A stretch of 64,000 bases of DNA, taken from the NCBI RefSeq assembly GCF_035222375.1, contig NW_026946365.1:1302001-1366000 (forward strand). Direction: 5' to 3'. Numbering within the stretch: the stretch's first letter is position 1; every line of letters begins with the position of its first letter. Source of the stretch: Podospora pseudocomata (Eukaryota; Ascomycota; Sordariomycetes; Sordariales; Podosporaceae). The notes beneath the pieces are model-generated. The model made no database searches. It was given only the letters and a program-made list of their open reading frames with translations, and was not told the origin of the DNA. Below, piece after piece: positions 33,321-44,910 of the stretch. The position numbers and the translations under genes were made by a program.

Positions 33321-33643
33321 AACACCCAACACCCTTGCTTTTGATTGAAAGAGTTCCGTTTATCCCCCAAGTGTTGTCGTCGTCGTGTGTCATCCACCTC
33401 GTAAGTTTCGTGTCATGGTGTACACTAAAAAAAACCTGTCAGTCGCTTGCCCCTTCCATATGTGGAAAAAGGGGAGGAGAAACTAACAAAACTCAATTGA
33501 GAGAAAAAGAGAGAAAAATCCATCTCCTGCTCGCTGCAAGCAAAGATAAAACACTTTCTTCCCGCTGATTCCCCCGCCCCCAACTCCAAAAGCCACTTGT
33601 TCGTCGTCTGGCTCAAGAAAGCATGTGAAAGTCACTAACCCTT

Positions 33644-35552
33644 TCACCTAATAACCCCCCACTCCTGCAACCTTATACTTCCCCCGCCCCCCTCCCCATC
33701 CTCCCCCATCCTCCCACCCCTCTTCCCAAACACGTTCCAAAACCTCAACGTCTCGTCTCCCGCCCCCGTGACCACCACCCTCCCGTCCGGGCTCATAGCC
33801 AGGTACAGCACCCGATAAGTGTGCCCCGTCAAACTCGCCACCTGCGTCATGCTCGGGTACTTCCACACCACAATCTGGTTCTGGCTGTACCCATGCGTCG
33901 AGACAATCTCGTTCGAGTTCTTGCTCCACGCCAAGTTGCAAACCTGGCTCCCCGTGTCAATCTCATTGACAACGGTCCCCCTCACCGTATCGTGGAAAAT
34001 GATCCGGCGGTCGGCCGTACCGCCACCGGAAGCCAACAGTCCACGTTGGTGAGGGCTCCAAGCAATCGCCTTCACCGCGGCGGTGTGGTCCGAAAACTTC
34101 CACAGTGGCGAGTCCGAGAGCTTATCCCAAACCATTAGTTTGTTGTCGTTCCCTCCACTCGCCAGCTGCCCATCCTCGCAGTTCCATTTTAGTCCGCACA
34201 CTTCCTGCTTGTGCCCGACTAGCTTCCTCATCCACGGATCTGGGGCTCGCACATCACGGTGGTATATGGACCGATCCCGTGAGCCAGAGGTGAGGATGTG
34301 CGTGTTCCAGGCCAGAGCACCCACACGGTTAGTGTGGCCTACCATAGTCCTCAACCTTCGCTGCCGCTCCGCATCCCAGATTTGCACTAGGCCCTTTCCA
34401 GTTCCGATGGCAATGTGTGTGCCCTTTTGTATCCACGACACGCTCGTAACGGTGTCGTCTTCTAACGTGCAGAGCTTGTTGACGCGACTGGTCTGGGCGT
34501 TCCACATGTACACGCTCGATCCCAGGCCGACGCCTAATACATTTGCGTTGCCCCAGTCAACGAGGTTGAGGTAAAAGTCATCTGCGAGCTCGGGAGCATC
34601 CAACACCTTATACGGAACCTTGCTCACGGCACGCGGTTGTCGCCGTGGGCTGAGGAGCAGTTGCTGACTCCCATATCTCACTGGCGATAAGCTGTACACT
34701 TCGGACCGGGTGTCCAAGTTGGGCCCGTGTCGACTTTGTGGCGTCCTTGAAGGTGTTGGATGGCCTGCAATGCTGTGACGAGGCGACATGTAGGAGAACA
34801 GATTCTTGTGTGGTGTGGATGGTGTCAAATTTGATGGCAAAGATGATGGTGGTGGCCCGTTTGGTGGGGTGTGTGATCTGGTGGCATGGCCGTGGGAGAG
34901 CCTGTTGTGCTCTGGTGACATGGAAGGCGGTGACACCTGTGGTATCGAATTCTCAAACAACTCTGTCCGCAGCAGGCGGGAGAATGTCCGATTTGCCTCC
35001 TCAGCTGCATTCGAGGATTAGCTACATGGCACACCCAGTTGAGTTCACGGGACTCACTTCTCTGATAGTGAAGCTCCCCATGCGGAGTCCGCTTCTTTTG
35101 TCTTGATGGGGTCGCGGGCGACCCATCTTCATGCAAGAGACTGAAACTTGCCTGTAGGTCTTGGCCAGACCGCGTGGGAATAAAGCTATGAGCGACCAGT
35201 CAGCAACAAGAACAGATGAAAAAAAAGTCAAAAAATCAACATACCGGTCACCGTTGATCCTTTGCCGTTTCCTACTCGGACTAGCTCCAGGTGTGCTTTC
35301 TCGGTGCTGCCGACCGATTTCCCGCCGCAGCGCGTGGTCGACGGCATCCAGCCCAATGTCGGTGGATCTTGAACTCGACCGTCCATTTCTCAAACTTCCG
35401 GCATGCGACGGTTCCACCTTCAGACGTTCACCTGGCGGGGGAGGCGTCGACAACCTTGGACTGGCGGCGGCCGAACTGTGTGACTCCTGGATTGGCCTCT
35501 TCATGGTGGGAGATAATGCAGCGCCGTTTGAAACGTCGCCGTTGATACCCAT
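33644..35552 (-). CDS. CDH1: APC/C activator Cdh1 / Fizzy-related WD40 protein
   Basis: Co-activator and substrate receptor of the anaphase-promoting complex in mitotic exit and G1. Minus-strand exons 35552-35245, 35185-35058 and 35004-33644 encode 598 residues. The C-box DRFIPTRSG straddles intron 1 (Asp 102 on), which confirms the join GD-R/FIP. The Ser/Pro-rich region before and after holds many SP/TP sites suited to CDK inhibition of APC/C binding. Seven WD40 blades start with RAVSKVPYKVLDAPELADDFYLNL and include GHTNRVGALAWN, SGSRDRSIYHRDVR, LASGGNDNKLMVWD and VVTGAGDETLRFWNVF. The C-terminal Ile-Arg (IR) tail that binds the APC/C is present (GVIR). Intron donors are GTATGT and GTGAGT. 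Cdh1 rather than Cdc20 is indicated by the C-box context and the blade sequences. Convergent with GPC1. Confidence 0.95.
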
Positions 35553-38374
35553 GCTTCTCTTGTTTTGATCCTCAGCGCCCCTTTTCCAAATTCACAGAAA
35601 TTGATTGCCGCGCGGGTTTGGCGATAGGCGCGCTTTGCATAGGCTGGATTGGAGTCGGACGAGAGGCGGGTGTAGTGAGAGGTGAAGTCGGAAGAGTCGG
35701 TCGCAGGACAAAGAACGCGCGATTGTTGCGGGACAGCGATGAAATGCGGGGGAAACAGTTTTCGCAAGAAGTGAATAGTCGCATAGACAGCTTTTGTGGG
35801 CCGAGCGATGGTATTGTTGTGCTGCTGTGGGAGAAGTCGCGATCTCGTCTCTTTGCTTGTCTTGGGGAACAACAATCGCAAGGAGCGGCAGGGCGACTGG
35901 GCAACGGGAGCTCTCTTAATAGGAGACAACAGCGGTCCGATAGACTCGAATAAATGGCAGCGCCACAACCACAATCTCGCAAACTCTAAAGTCGACAGAC
36001 AATCCTCTGCAAAGGTAGGGCTACCGGAATAATGCTAGGCATTCGTCAGGCCGTGAGGTTGGGAGGGATGGCGTCGACAGCTCGAAGTGTGTGTGGTGAT
36101 GGAAGTTGGCGAAGCACAGAAGGCCAACCCTCTGAAGGCAGAGACAGAAGCCCTCTGAAGCGGGAGAGCGCGGGCGACGGACGACAGTCGCGCTAAGCCG
36201 TTGATTAGCCGATTCCAAACAAGCGAGACCCTTGCTCGAATGCTCGAGGGGGCACGGACCATCCAAACACAGCAGTGACCTCGCTGGGCTGCCTGTGGCT
36301 GTCTCTACGCTGTGAAACTTGGCGGCGCCTAAAACAACATCTCCAGCTTCCTCTCCTCCCTGGAACTGCCAGCCGACGCCAGGAATGCATACAGCTCACC
36401 CAAATCTTTACCGTCTTTTCCACATGGCCATTCACGTGCTTTCCTCTAAAAACAAGCCCCAGCCCTTGATTCCCCATTGTCTCCCCGTCCCTATAGAACT
36501 TTTGGAAGCTCTCGTCTGGCATGTTGTCCCATGATGTAGGTAGACCCCACACTCAGCTACTAGGTCCTATTCATATCCTTCACATAGTCCGTGGAGGTTG
36601 GGATAGCAGTGGATGGCTATCAGTATCAACCTGGTCTGGTTTAGCAAGGTATGATTGTATGCTATCGTCAACGCAGCAGCACAACCCCTCATCTCGACCT
36701 CACACTCAACGGGTCCGAGTGCCCCCCTCTGTGAGCGCACACTCAAATGATACCAACCCCTCCCTATAATCTTTGCGGTGGTGGAGTGGGGCACTGGAGA
36801 TGAGGTCTTCTGACGGTAAACACGGAGAGGGGAGGTACGGTGAGAGAAAATATTGTTGAGTCTTTCGCGATGACTGTTTTGCGTTTCTCTCTCGATTGGG
36901 CATGTTGTTGTTGTTGTTGTTGTTGTTGTTGCTGTTTCTGCCCAGCTTTCACGATGGGGGGAATCCTCCGACTGAGTGGCTGAGGCCGTTCGCGGGAGGG
37001 GTGGGCCGGCCACTCACAACCCCGCCTCCAAGCTTGGCCGACGTTGGACGTGTCGTGGACGGGCATCCGCGCGTCTGGTTCGTGTCGTGCTCATTAAACC
37101 CCTGCATCCATCTTGTTATCAAACCGTCAACACCATCGAGTGGATCGTTGTAAAGGGAGGTCGCAGACGGGCCAGGAGGGAGGTATGAACCGTTTGGTGT
37201 TCTGTTTGTTTCCAATACTCTGGATGTTGTGCAGCCACTAAAACGGGAGTGTTCACATGTTATACAGTGAGACTGGACCTGATCAACGTCGCAGCATAGG
37301 CTTATACTTACTCTGTACCTTCCACCGCTTGCTGCCAGGTCCCATGCGCCCAGAGGATTCCGAGTCATCATCGTACATATAGAGATCCCGAAAAAGAGGT
37401 TCTGTTGGCTGATGGGAGATGCAGCCCCTCCAGCGTTTCCATCAGTCAATTCCATCTGCCAAGCAAGCGCTCTCGACGTTGTACCCGCATCCATGTACCC
37501 AGCCGTTGAACCTTATTTCGCTAGTGCCTGTCAAACAGTTAGAATCGAGTCATTGGCTTTCGTTCTTGCCTCTTTTTCGCAGCAAGAGAGAGAAGGGACG
37601 CTCCTTCCGTTATCCAGGCAGATACAACTATCAGCTTGAGGTAGGTGGTTCGGCGGGAAGGAGCACTGAGCATGGGATATTGGTCGTAATGAAACTGCCT
37701 GACTTTGCGCAACTGGCGATTTCCCATCACGTGGAGGCTGTGCCCAGCGAAGCCAATTCATTCTCATGTCGAGAGCAAGTAGGTTTGAACTAACCAACGT
37801 CAGTCAATTAAACCGTCAACATGAAACGGCAGCTATATGCTGCTACGCTCTCTAGCCTGTGTGTGCCTTCAATAGCGATCGAGAGTTTAAATTTTGATTA
37901 AAGACCAGTTCCAGCCGGTTGCCTTTACTATATGGCTCTGGCCCGGTTCGGCGGGCTTTACCATCTGGGCGGATTCAACGGTTATTCTAAGAGTTTCATT
38001 ACGAACAGCCCGACTGCCGACAGGACAGGGGACAGCATCTCGGAAGTCTCTCTCTCGCGATGTGCCGGAAATTCCACCCAGAAGCTCCTCTCGATTCTTG
38101 GCCACCTCGCGAGAATATACGGGCCCATTTCCGATGGCACCCGCCATCTCCAGGAAACAAACTTGGGCGCTTCCTTCTTTCCAGACACAACAATGATTTT
38201 CCAGACTTTGTGGGCAACCTGGAAGGTTCAGTCCCATTCCCATTCCCAGTAGGCTGAGGGGTCTAAACAGGTAAACATCCATACTCCTTATTTCGGTTTC
38301 TCTTCCATAATGTGGTTCCTAACCTAGCACAGCCAGTCAAGAATGGGAGGCGGATTCAGGGCACATCGTATCTC
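35553..38374. other. CDH1 promoter and gene-poor region
   Basis: About 2.8 kb. The first 600 bp form the CDH1 leader and promoter. A (GTT)n run lies at 36904-36932. Several open frames of 60-180 codons on both strands have no recognisable product. The 37.9-38.3 kb segment has open frames just upstream of the decayed RGS-LOV gene and could contain its lost 5' exons, but I cannot show this. Confidence 0.35.
36904..36932. repeat. (GTT)n microsatellite
   Basis: About nine to ten perfect units of GTT in an otherwise undefined spacer. Confidence 0.9.
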
Positions 38375-40140
38375 CCCAGTCTCATGTGTTTTCCTTGACA
38401 CGAACAGACTCCTCGAAAACGAGCCTCAACACCAAACCCAGGTCGGCCTCGGTTGCATCGGCATACATGACGGATTCTGCGTCCATATTGTTTCCTTTGC
38501 AAGAAAAGGGGCCAACAGAAACCGATGCTCTGGAACCACTCGAGGAGGAGGAATTCAACCCCTCGTGCTACGATTTGATTGCCCCTGCTCCTGCGGCAGG
38601 CAACAAATACCTTCTCGAGGAGCGGTCAGATCTATTATTCTCTGGGGAACAACTGGAGGTGATATTCAATGATCTCAACTTTGGCCTCTTTCACTGCCTT
38701 TGTGAGAACCTGGAGGCCAGCTTCGGTCCCGTCATCGGTGTATTACTTTGATTTTCTCATGGCCCTGAAAGTATTGAAATACTGGAATGCCGTTCTTGGT
38801 TCGCTCAAAAGATTGGAGGACCACGCTTTCACCCAGGAGCCTTCCGCGCCAACAGTCAACTTGGTACTTCAAGAAAAGATGGACACGGCATTCGAAGCAC
38901 TGGTTCGTGAGGAACTACCGGCTTTAATCACCCGCCGCTGGATCCAGGCAGCGAGTTTGACCATCAGGAAAAGAGTGACTGGGACCCTACCTGAGCATCT
39001 CCAGCAGCTGTCTGAGGGCTTAGCAGAGGTGTTTTGTCTGACTGATCCACCACGAGAAGACAACCCAATTGTGTTTGCCTCTGGCGGTAATGGCACTTAT
39101 CATCCCGTTTCCTTGGACTGATACACTGACTAGCTCTGACAGAATTCTACCCGAACGACTCAATACGGCGTCAAGCACGTAATACGCCGCAACTGCCGCC
39201 TTCTCCAAGGGCCGAAAACAAACCCTGCCAGTATCGACAGGATCCGTGACAAGCTAGCAGCGGGCAAGGAGCATCACGAAACCATTCTCAACTACAGACG
39301 GAGACGGCTTCCCGTTCATGAACCTCCTCATGTGCGCCCCGTTGCTCGACAGCCAAGGGGTAACGCGGTACAGGATTGGCGCCCAGATTCTGACAACAGC
39401 CCAGAAACCAACCCTTTTTCCCCCCAGCTTGCCCTCCGTCACCTCGCCGAGGTGTTGACCGCCCCAGAAATCGAAATTGTCCGCAACCACGGCGGCGGCC
39501 GTCACTCCCCCGCCCACGAGGATGAAACACCCAACTGGGCCAAACCCGACGACAACCCCATCCCCCGACCCCTCTTCCAATTCCCCCTCTCAGCCGACAT
39601 GGAAGAGCTGTCTGACCTGTCGGGGGGTAAGCGAACGGGGATCTATCCCACTGCCTCCTCCTCCGCCCCTACCCCTCCCTCCGCACTCTTTTCGCGTCAC
39701 CTTCCCTCCGTCTCCCAGGGATCTTCCAAACACCTGTTCTCTCTCGCATTGGCGGGTTTGACAGGGTAAGGCAGGAGTTGGAGCAAGGGTTTAAAGAGGG
39801 GGGTGGTGTTGTCACGGCAAAGATGAGGTGGTTGACGAGGTCAGCGGAGGGAAGGACGAGGTGGGTACATGGTACGCCGTTGGTGGGGAGTAATGGGAGG
39901 GTGGGGGTTTGGATGGTGGTTCTTGTGGATGATCAGGAGATGGGGGTTGGGGATAGGGAAGGGAGGGGGAGGGTGGCGCTGGTGGTTGAGCCGGGGTTTT
40001 TGAGGGGGATGACAACAAGAGGTGAGAGGGGGGGGGAGGGGGGGTATGATGCGATTAGTTTGGCGAGTTTGAGTCATTTGGATTTGAACTTGCCACCTGG
40101 TCATCATGGGGAGAAGGGGGGGGCTATCACGGGGAGGTGA
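38375..40140 (+). pseudogene. Decayed RGS-LOV blue-light receptor gene
   Basis: Intact genes of this family join an N-terminal RGS domain to a C-terminal LOV flavin photosensor. Here the pieces lie in order but in changing frames. They are a leader (YMTDSASILFPLQEKGPTE), the RGS domain (SGEQLEVIFNDLN, then SFTAFVRTWRPASVP and ALKVLKYWNAV; AFEALVREELPALITRRW, GLAEVFCLTDPPREDNPIVFAS), an intact 56-nt intron (39087-39142), and LOV (RTTQYGVKHVIRRNCRLLQGP with the flavin-adduct cysteine; NLLMCAPLLDSQGVTRYRIGAQ). Late family blocks are APEIEIVRNHGG, RPYPSLRTLFASPSLRLPG and RWVHGTPLVGSNGRVGVWMVVLVDDQE. At least four single-base phase changes are needed (near 38690, 39152, 39283 and 39645). A stretch usual after GAQ also seems lost near 39390. 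Splice sites and key residues survive, so decay is recent, or the sequence has indel errors here. Confidence 0.75.
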
Positions 40141-40692
40141 GATGGGTGGGGCTGAGGGGTGTTGTTGTCATGATGGGGCTGTCCTGTTTTGTAAGAGGTG
40201 AGGGGTTGAGTCAGTCTCTTTGGAGGCTTGGGATGAAATGATATCAATGTGTTCAATGTAGGATTCGAATTTAACTGAGAGAACGTCTTTGTCAATGAGG
40301 TTCTGAAACGGTATATGCGTTTGCAAAAGGACAGTGTAGCAGTGTATGCACAGTTGGTGATTGGTCCAGATATTTTTCAGTAAGACGAGTGAGCAGTGGT
40401 TAGGTGTTTACCAAACGACCGACATTCAAGGGTTTATTTCATATCCAATCATGTCAGGCAAGATCTAACAACCCTACCCCCAGCCATATAATCTGCAGAC
40501 AATCATGTGTTTGTAATGATTTTTATATTCTCTCCCCATCACATGTTAAAAAACCGTTCGAACTCCCCAGTCCAGCTAGAAAGCCCAACCCATCCCATTC
40601 CTGACCCAATTCCATAGCCTGGGCTTGAACGCCCTACCAACCTTGTCCAACCATTTACCCTTTACAAAAGAAATTTCATGATGAGAGAAAAA
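40141..40692. other. Convergent spacer
   Basis: About 550 bp between the decayed RGS-LOV gene and the stop of the polyQ membrane protein. Only 3' UTR-like sequence is seen. Confidence 0.4.
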
Positions 40693-41527
40693 CTACCAAA
40701 TATCACTCCCCCTCCCAATCTCAATCTCGGCATAATGTCTATTCCCCCTTTGCTGCTGTGCCGGCTGCTGTGCCGGCTGAGACGATGATCCGCCCGAGAA
40801 GCGTTTTCTTCTGCTCTTCTTCCCCTGTTCGTGTGGTGGTAACCCCCCCGAGCTGGGCTGCGATCCTCCCCCTGAACCAGACAACGACCTCTCCCTAAAA
40901 GTCCGTTTATCTTGGTGGTGGTAGTGGTGATGCTGGTGGTAATACTGGATGTCGCTCTCCTCGTAACTTTCCATTTCTTTGGGGTGGGTATTGTCGTCTT
41001 CACCTGATGAGGAATCATCGTCGTAGATTTGATCGTGGGGGTTGCGGATCCTCTTGGGTTTGGGGTGTTTTTGCGGGGGAGAGGGGAGGTTAGGAGGGGG
41101 TTGGTAGTGGGAGGGAAATGCCAAGGGGCCGGAGATGGTGGCGTTTTGTTTTCCGGGGAGGGGGTTGGAGTTGGAGGTGGAGAGGAGCAGTTTGGGGGGT
41201 TGTTTACGGGTTGACGGCAAGGAGGGGGAGGTGGTGTTGAGGTTTAAAGGGGAGGGGCGTTGGGATCCGGGGGTTGGGTTTTCGGGTTCTTGGGGGAAGG
41301 TGAAATGAGGAAGGGGTTCTTGTTGAGGAGGGTTGGACGGTGGTGTTGGTTGGGGAGAAGAATTGCTTGATACTGGCATGCCGCGGACCATAGCCCTGGG
41401 GATGTAGGCTGGGTGAGTGGGCATTGCGCTGCCGGGTCCGGAGCTGGAGTTGGTGCTTAGCGGGGAGAAAGGGTAGGCGGCCTTTTCGGGGGAGTAGCTG
41501 CATGAGCTGCTGGCTTTGTGATGTTGG

Positions 41528-41576
<49 letters not shown>

Positions 41577-41835
41577 GGGGGCTATGGATTTTGTAGTCGA
41601 GTGTATATGACACCGCGGGGATGGCACCACCGCGGGAGATATCCTCCTCGGAGTCGGTTCGGTAGAGGTCGTCTTCTCGGTCATATTGGCGGTTTCGTCT
41701 CCAGTAGAGAATGAAGAGGCCGGCCGCGCCGATAAAGATGGCTCCGGATCCGCAGGCGATTCCTGCTATGGCTCCAGGAGTGAGGCTGGTACTGGGCTCG
41801 GCGTCCCGTTGCCGGATATGGGACGCCATATTCAT
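40693..41835 (-). CDS. Single-pass membrane protein with polyQ tract
   Basis: Single-exon frame of 380 residues from ATG 41835 (a second ATG is at 41829). A short outer segment (RQRDAEPSTSLTPG) leads into one membrane helix (AIAGIACGSGAIFIGAAGLFILYW) and a positive stop (RRNRQYDRE), a layout common in fungal wall-sensor-like and SKG6-type proteins. The cytosolic part is disordered: a run of 16 Gln from the repeat at 41530-41577, Pro/Ser-rich sequence, then acidic (YDDDSSSGEDD) and His-rich (YYHQHHHYHHQ) patches, and a basic KKSRRKRF. No signal peptide or large ectodomain is visible, so an upstream exon encoding one could exist; I did not find it. Function is unknown. The coding call rests on the long ordered frame and the membrane segment. 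Confidence 0.7.
41530..41577. repeat. Coding (GTT)n / (CAA)n run
   Basis: Sixteen trinucleotide units within the coding region of the membrane protein, encoding its polyglutamine run (CAA codons on the minus strand). It is likely length-polymorphic. Confidence 0.9.
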
Positions 41836-44800
41836 AGAATAAACTGCTCGTGACCAAGCAGCCTGTTCTATTCGTAGAGGCAACTAACTCAACTCTCCTT
41901 CACCCGGCAGTCCCAAAATAGAGGACATAGGATCGGGAATATATCAGGCGTGAATCCTGCAAGAGAGAGGAAGAAAGCAAGGCTTGAAAAGAAAAGCAGC
42001 CACTGGGCTGGACATGGTTAGTATACCTCACTTGAGATGGTGGGGGAGATGGCCAATACAGATTACCTAGCCCTGCTCATGCAGTTGGTCTTTGCTCGCC
42101 ACCGATTGTAGGCCTGGTCGGTAGCACAGCACAATTACTTGACAGTGAGTAAACACCAGAAAGTAGCACCGTCCAACTTACACGCAGGCGACTGGCCATC
42201 CACAGACCTTACAGCGGTTCCATCACTCAACTTGAGCCAGAGAGAAGCTCGCTGAACATGCCATCTCTGACCTTGTTCTTCATCCTGAATTGCTCACCTT
42301 TTGCTTGGATTGTACCCAGATGAGACCTCGAACTCGACGCACTGGGTCATTGGCAGCCTCGAGGACCTCGCTCGGAAAGCCGTGTCGTCCGTCTATCGGG
42401 CTTGGGGGCCAGGGCGACGACCCAATCACGGCAAGCACAGGGAGGAGGAAACCGACAGGCAGTGTGGGAGGGTCGATGCAACCACCGACTGGCCAATGGC
42501 GCCACGGTCAGATTTGTTTCACGGGCGCGTAAAACTGCTGACGGATAGTCCCGGACAATGCTGAATGGCCAGACAAGCGAAACATTTCTTGTCGTCCTGC
42601 GAGGATCTACCGGTGTTTTTCCCCAGGCTCGAAGAAGAGGGAGGGTAGCCGTCGGACCTGGCAGTCCAATGACAGCCAGTGGAAGCCAGAGCTGGGGAGA
42701 GAGGGCGAGGTTGACCAACGGGGAGAGATGGTTGAGTGGTACTGGGAAACAAGCTTCCAAACTGTTGAGCTGAAGTTCTCGTCTTCTCCCGCGGAAAATC
42801 ATCCCATGTTGTTGGACTCGTTGAACGGCCGAGAAGAGCTAGGAAGAGGAGCAAGAGAGCTAGCAACGGGAGGCATCGCTTGGCTTTGCCCAAGACAAAG
42901 CTTGGCAGGTGTGTACACCCCCGGTGATCACCAACCTTATCGTACGCTAGGCATTTTCCAATCTTTTTCCCACCAGGGGCATATTTTGATGCAGGACATT
43001 CACCCACCCACTCACAAGACCCGAAGCAAACAACATCAGGACCAACAGCATAAAGCAATATAGTACTCATTCCCAGCGACGTGGGTTGAATATGGCCAGT
43101 CCCTACCAGGATTCTCCGCATGACAAAATGAAAATGGAGGGGCAGGTGATATCGACTGGAGTGTGATGATCGCTTCGCCCAGCAGCAGAGAGGTGGCCCT
43201 CCGGCGCTTGGAACCGCCGTGCCGGGTCCGCGCAGTTCTCCCGACGGGAGAGGATTGCCGAAACCGTTCAGAGGCGCACCCGTCCTGGAAGAGAGGGCCA
43301 CCACCACGAGAACGCCTTGCGGCCGCCGTCGGTCTTGTCGAGAACATTAACGACACACCGAATGTTGAAAAGATCACCTGGCAGACTCACAACTGTTGAA
43401 GGTTGCCACTTGGCTAGATGATAGCCGCTGGAAGGGAAGCTGACTGACCATGATTTTGGAGGAGCAATTTTTCTCCCGTAGGTCTAGAACCTGAAGCTGC
43501 CACTGATCATCATGCCAGATTCCAAGCCACCACACTGAAAGGACCCTTGCAGCTGCACTCAGAGGTGTCAACACCGTGTGCGACACCATCCAAGACCTGA
43601 CTTTCTCTTCTCTGTCGAAGGAGAAAAGGGGATCAGCAGGTTTCCTGGCGGGGGATTCTATCTGCCACAGACTGAGGAGCGCAGACTGAGTCAGTGATAC
43701 TGCACATCCGGACCTATAGCAAATTGCTGCTGTGTTTCCTGCAGTGCAGTCAGCCTCCCAGCAATTTCGAGCATCTACTCCTATTGATGGCCGTTTGCTG
43801 TTCAGAAATGATCACCAGGTCTGTTGACTGCGGTCCTTATACGACTACAGATGGCAGCAAACTTGGTATGTGAACGCAAACAGCGCCATGACAGCCACGT
43901 CAAGCCACAAACAGGTTATATACTCCGTTTGTAATGCGGTCTGGAGCCTTGCCGGTGAGGAGAAGTGCCAGGCGTACGTAATCTGGAGATATAAACATCG
44001 TGATACGCCGCCCGGCAACCAGAAGTTTCGTGAATGTCAAAGTTTCCAGCTGACCGGTCACTACGACAGCGATTGTTAACTAGATTACACAGCCATTGTC
44101 GTCCTACTGACTCTGAACAGGATCACGATCACAGCAATATCAATCAGACTTGGCGAGACGAACTATCATCTACCAGGCTAGGATTCGAGAGCAAACATTT
44201 TGACAATGAAGGCATAAGCCCTGTACACAGCAGACGGCTTGAAGCCTCGCCACGAGTCTCTACCCAAAACGCGGGTAGTCACGAGCTGATCAACACCCTG
44301 ACTTGGATCGAGACAGCCGAATCAAGAATCTACAGTATACCATTTGGTCTCACCGCTGGGATTACGTGTATTTTGAAAAGCGGGCCAGATAGGCTTGGAC
44401 ACGGTTACAGACAGTCAGGAGAAATAAGACAGGACAATGAATCAGATCTTGTACCATGGGAGAACTGGCATACTTCTCCACTGTCTTGGATGGAAGGCCT
44501 ATATCGTCACTATTTTGCCACACTCAATATCACATCATCGAGGATACAGAACGGCAGAGGCAACCAGCAAAGGGGTTCCTGTTCTTGGACAACACGCGAG
44601 ACATTCCAACGGTTCTACGTCTGACCAGGCCCATGAGAAAAGTCAGCCGAGCTTCAACAATCACACTACATGATGCAAGGATGCGATCCAACCTAAAGGC
44701 AGTGTGCCTGTTTGCTCCACCAGGGCCGTTACATCCGTTGTCGACACGAGAATATCTCCGGCGCTGAGGAAGACTATGACGGGCTCAACGTGGTACATCA

Positions 44801-44910
44801 GTCTCTTCTGTCGTCGACGATGGGTATAAAATGCCCGTTGCTAATATGTCTCCCACCGTAAATCAACACCGTACTCAGATCACCAACAAGACAAGCAACA
44901 CCACAACACC
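41836..44910. other. Gene-poor region
   Basis: About 3.1 kb. Several frames of 70-260 codons occur on both strands (for example 42519-43307 minus and 44034-44624 plus). None has a good start, consistent codon bias or a recognisable family, so I call none of them. The last 90 bp contain the TATA box of the next gene. Confidence 0.35.
44825..44831 (+). promoter_or_regulatory. TATA box upstream of the secreted protein gene
   Basis: A perfect TATAAAA lies 80 bp before ATG 44911, followed by a CA-rich leader with CAACAC repeats. It is the clearest core promoter in the window and suits a regulated rather than housekeeping gene. Confidence 0.6.

Larger units (their letters stand above)
32092..33643. 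other. Convergent spacer rich in simple repeats and element copy B
   Basis: About 1.55 kb between the GPC1 and CDH1 3' ends. It contains a GTT run, the 21-bp repeat array with element-like right end, T-rich tracts (about 32496-32530) and a CCA run (33299-33320). No gene is supported. Confidence 0.5.

Noticed and set aside
36949-37494. 181-codon minus frame
   Set aside because: No domain, no splice-consistent partner exon, and low-complexity parts; probably chance.
42519-43307. 262-codon minus frame in the 42-43 kb spacer
   Set aside because: Composition is irregular, no family is recognised, and the first codon is not in a convincing context.
44034-44624. 196-codon plus frame
   Set aside because: It looks like random coding potential; no hydrophobic core pattern or recognised motif.
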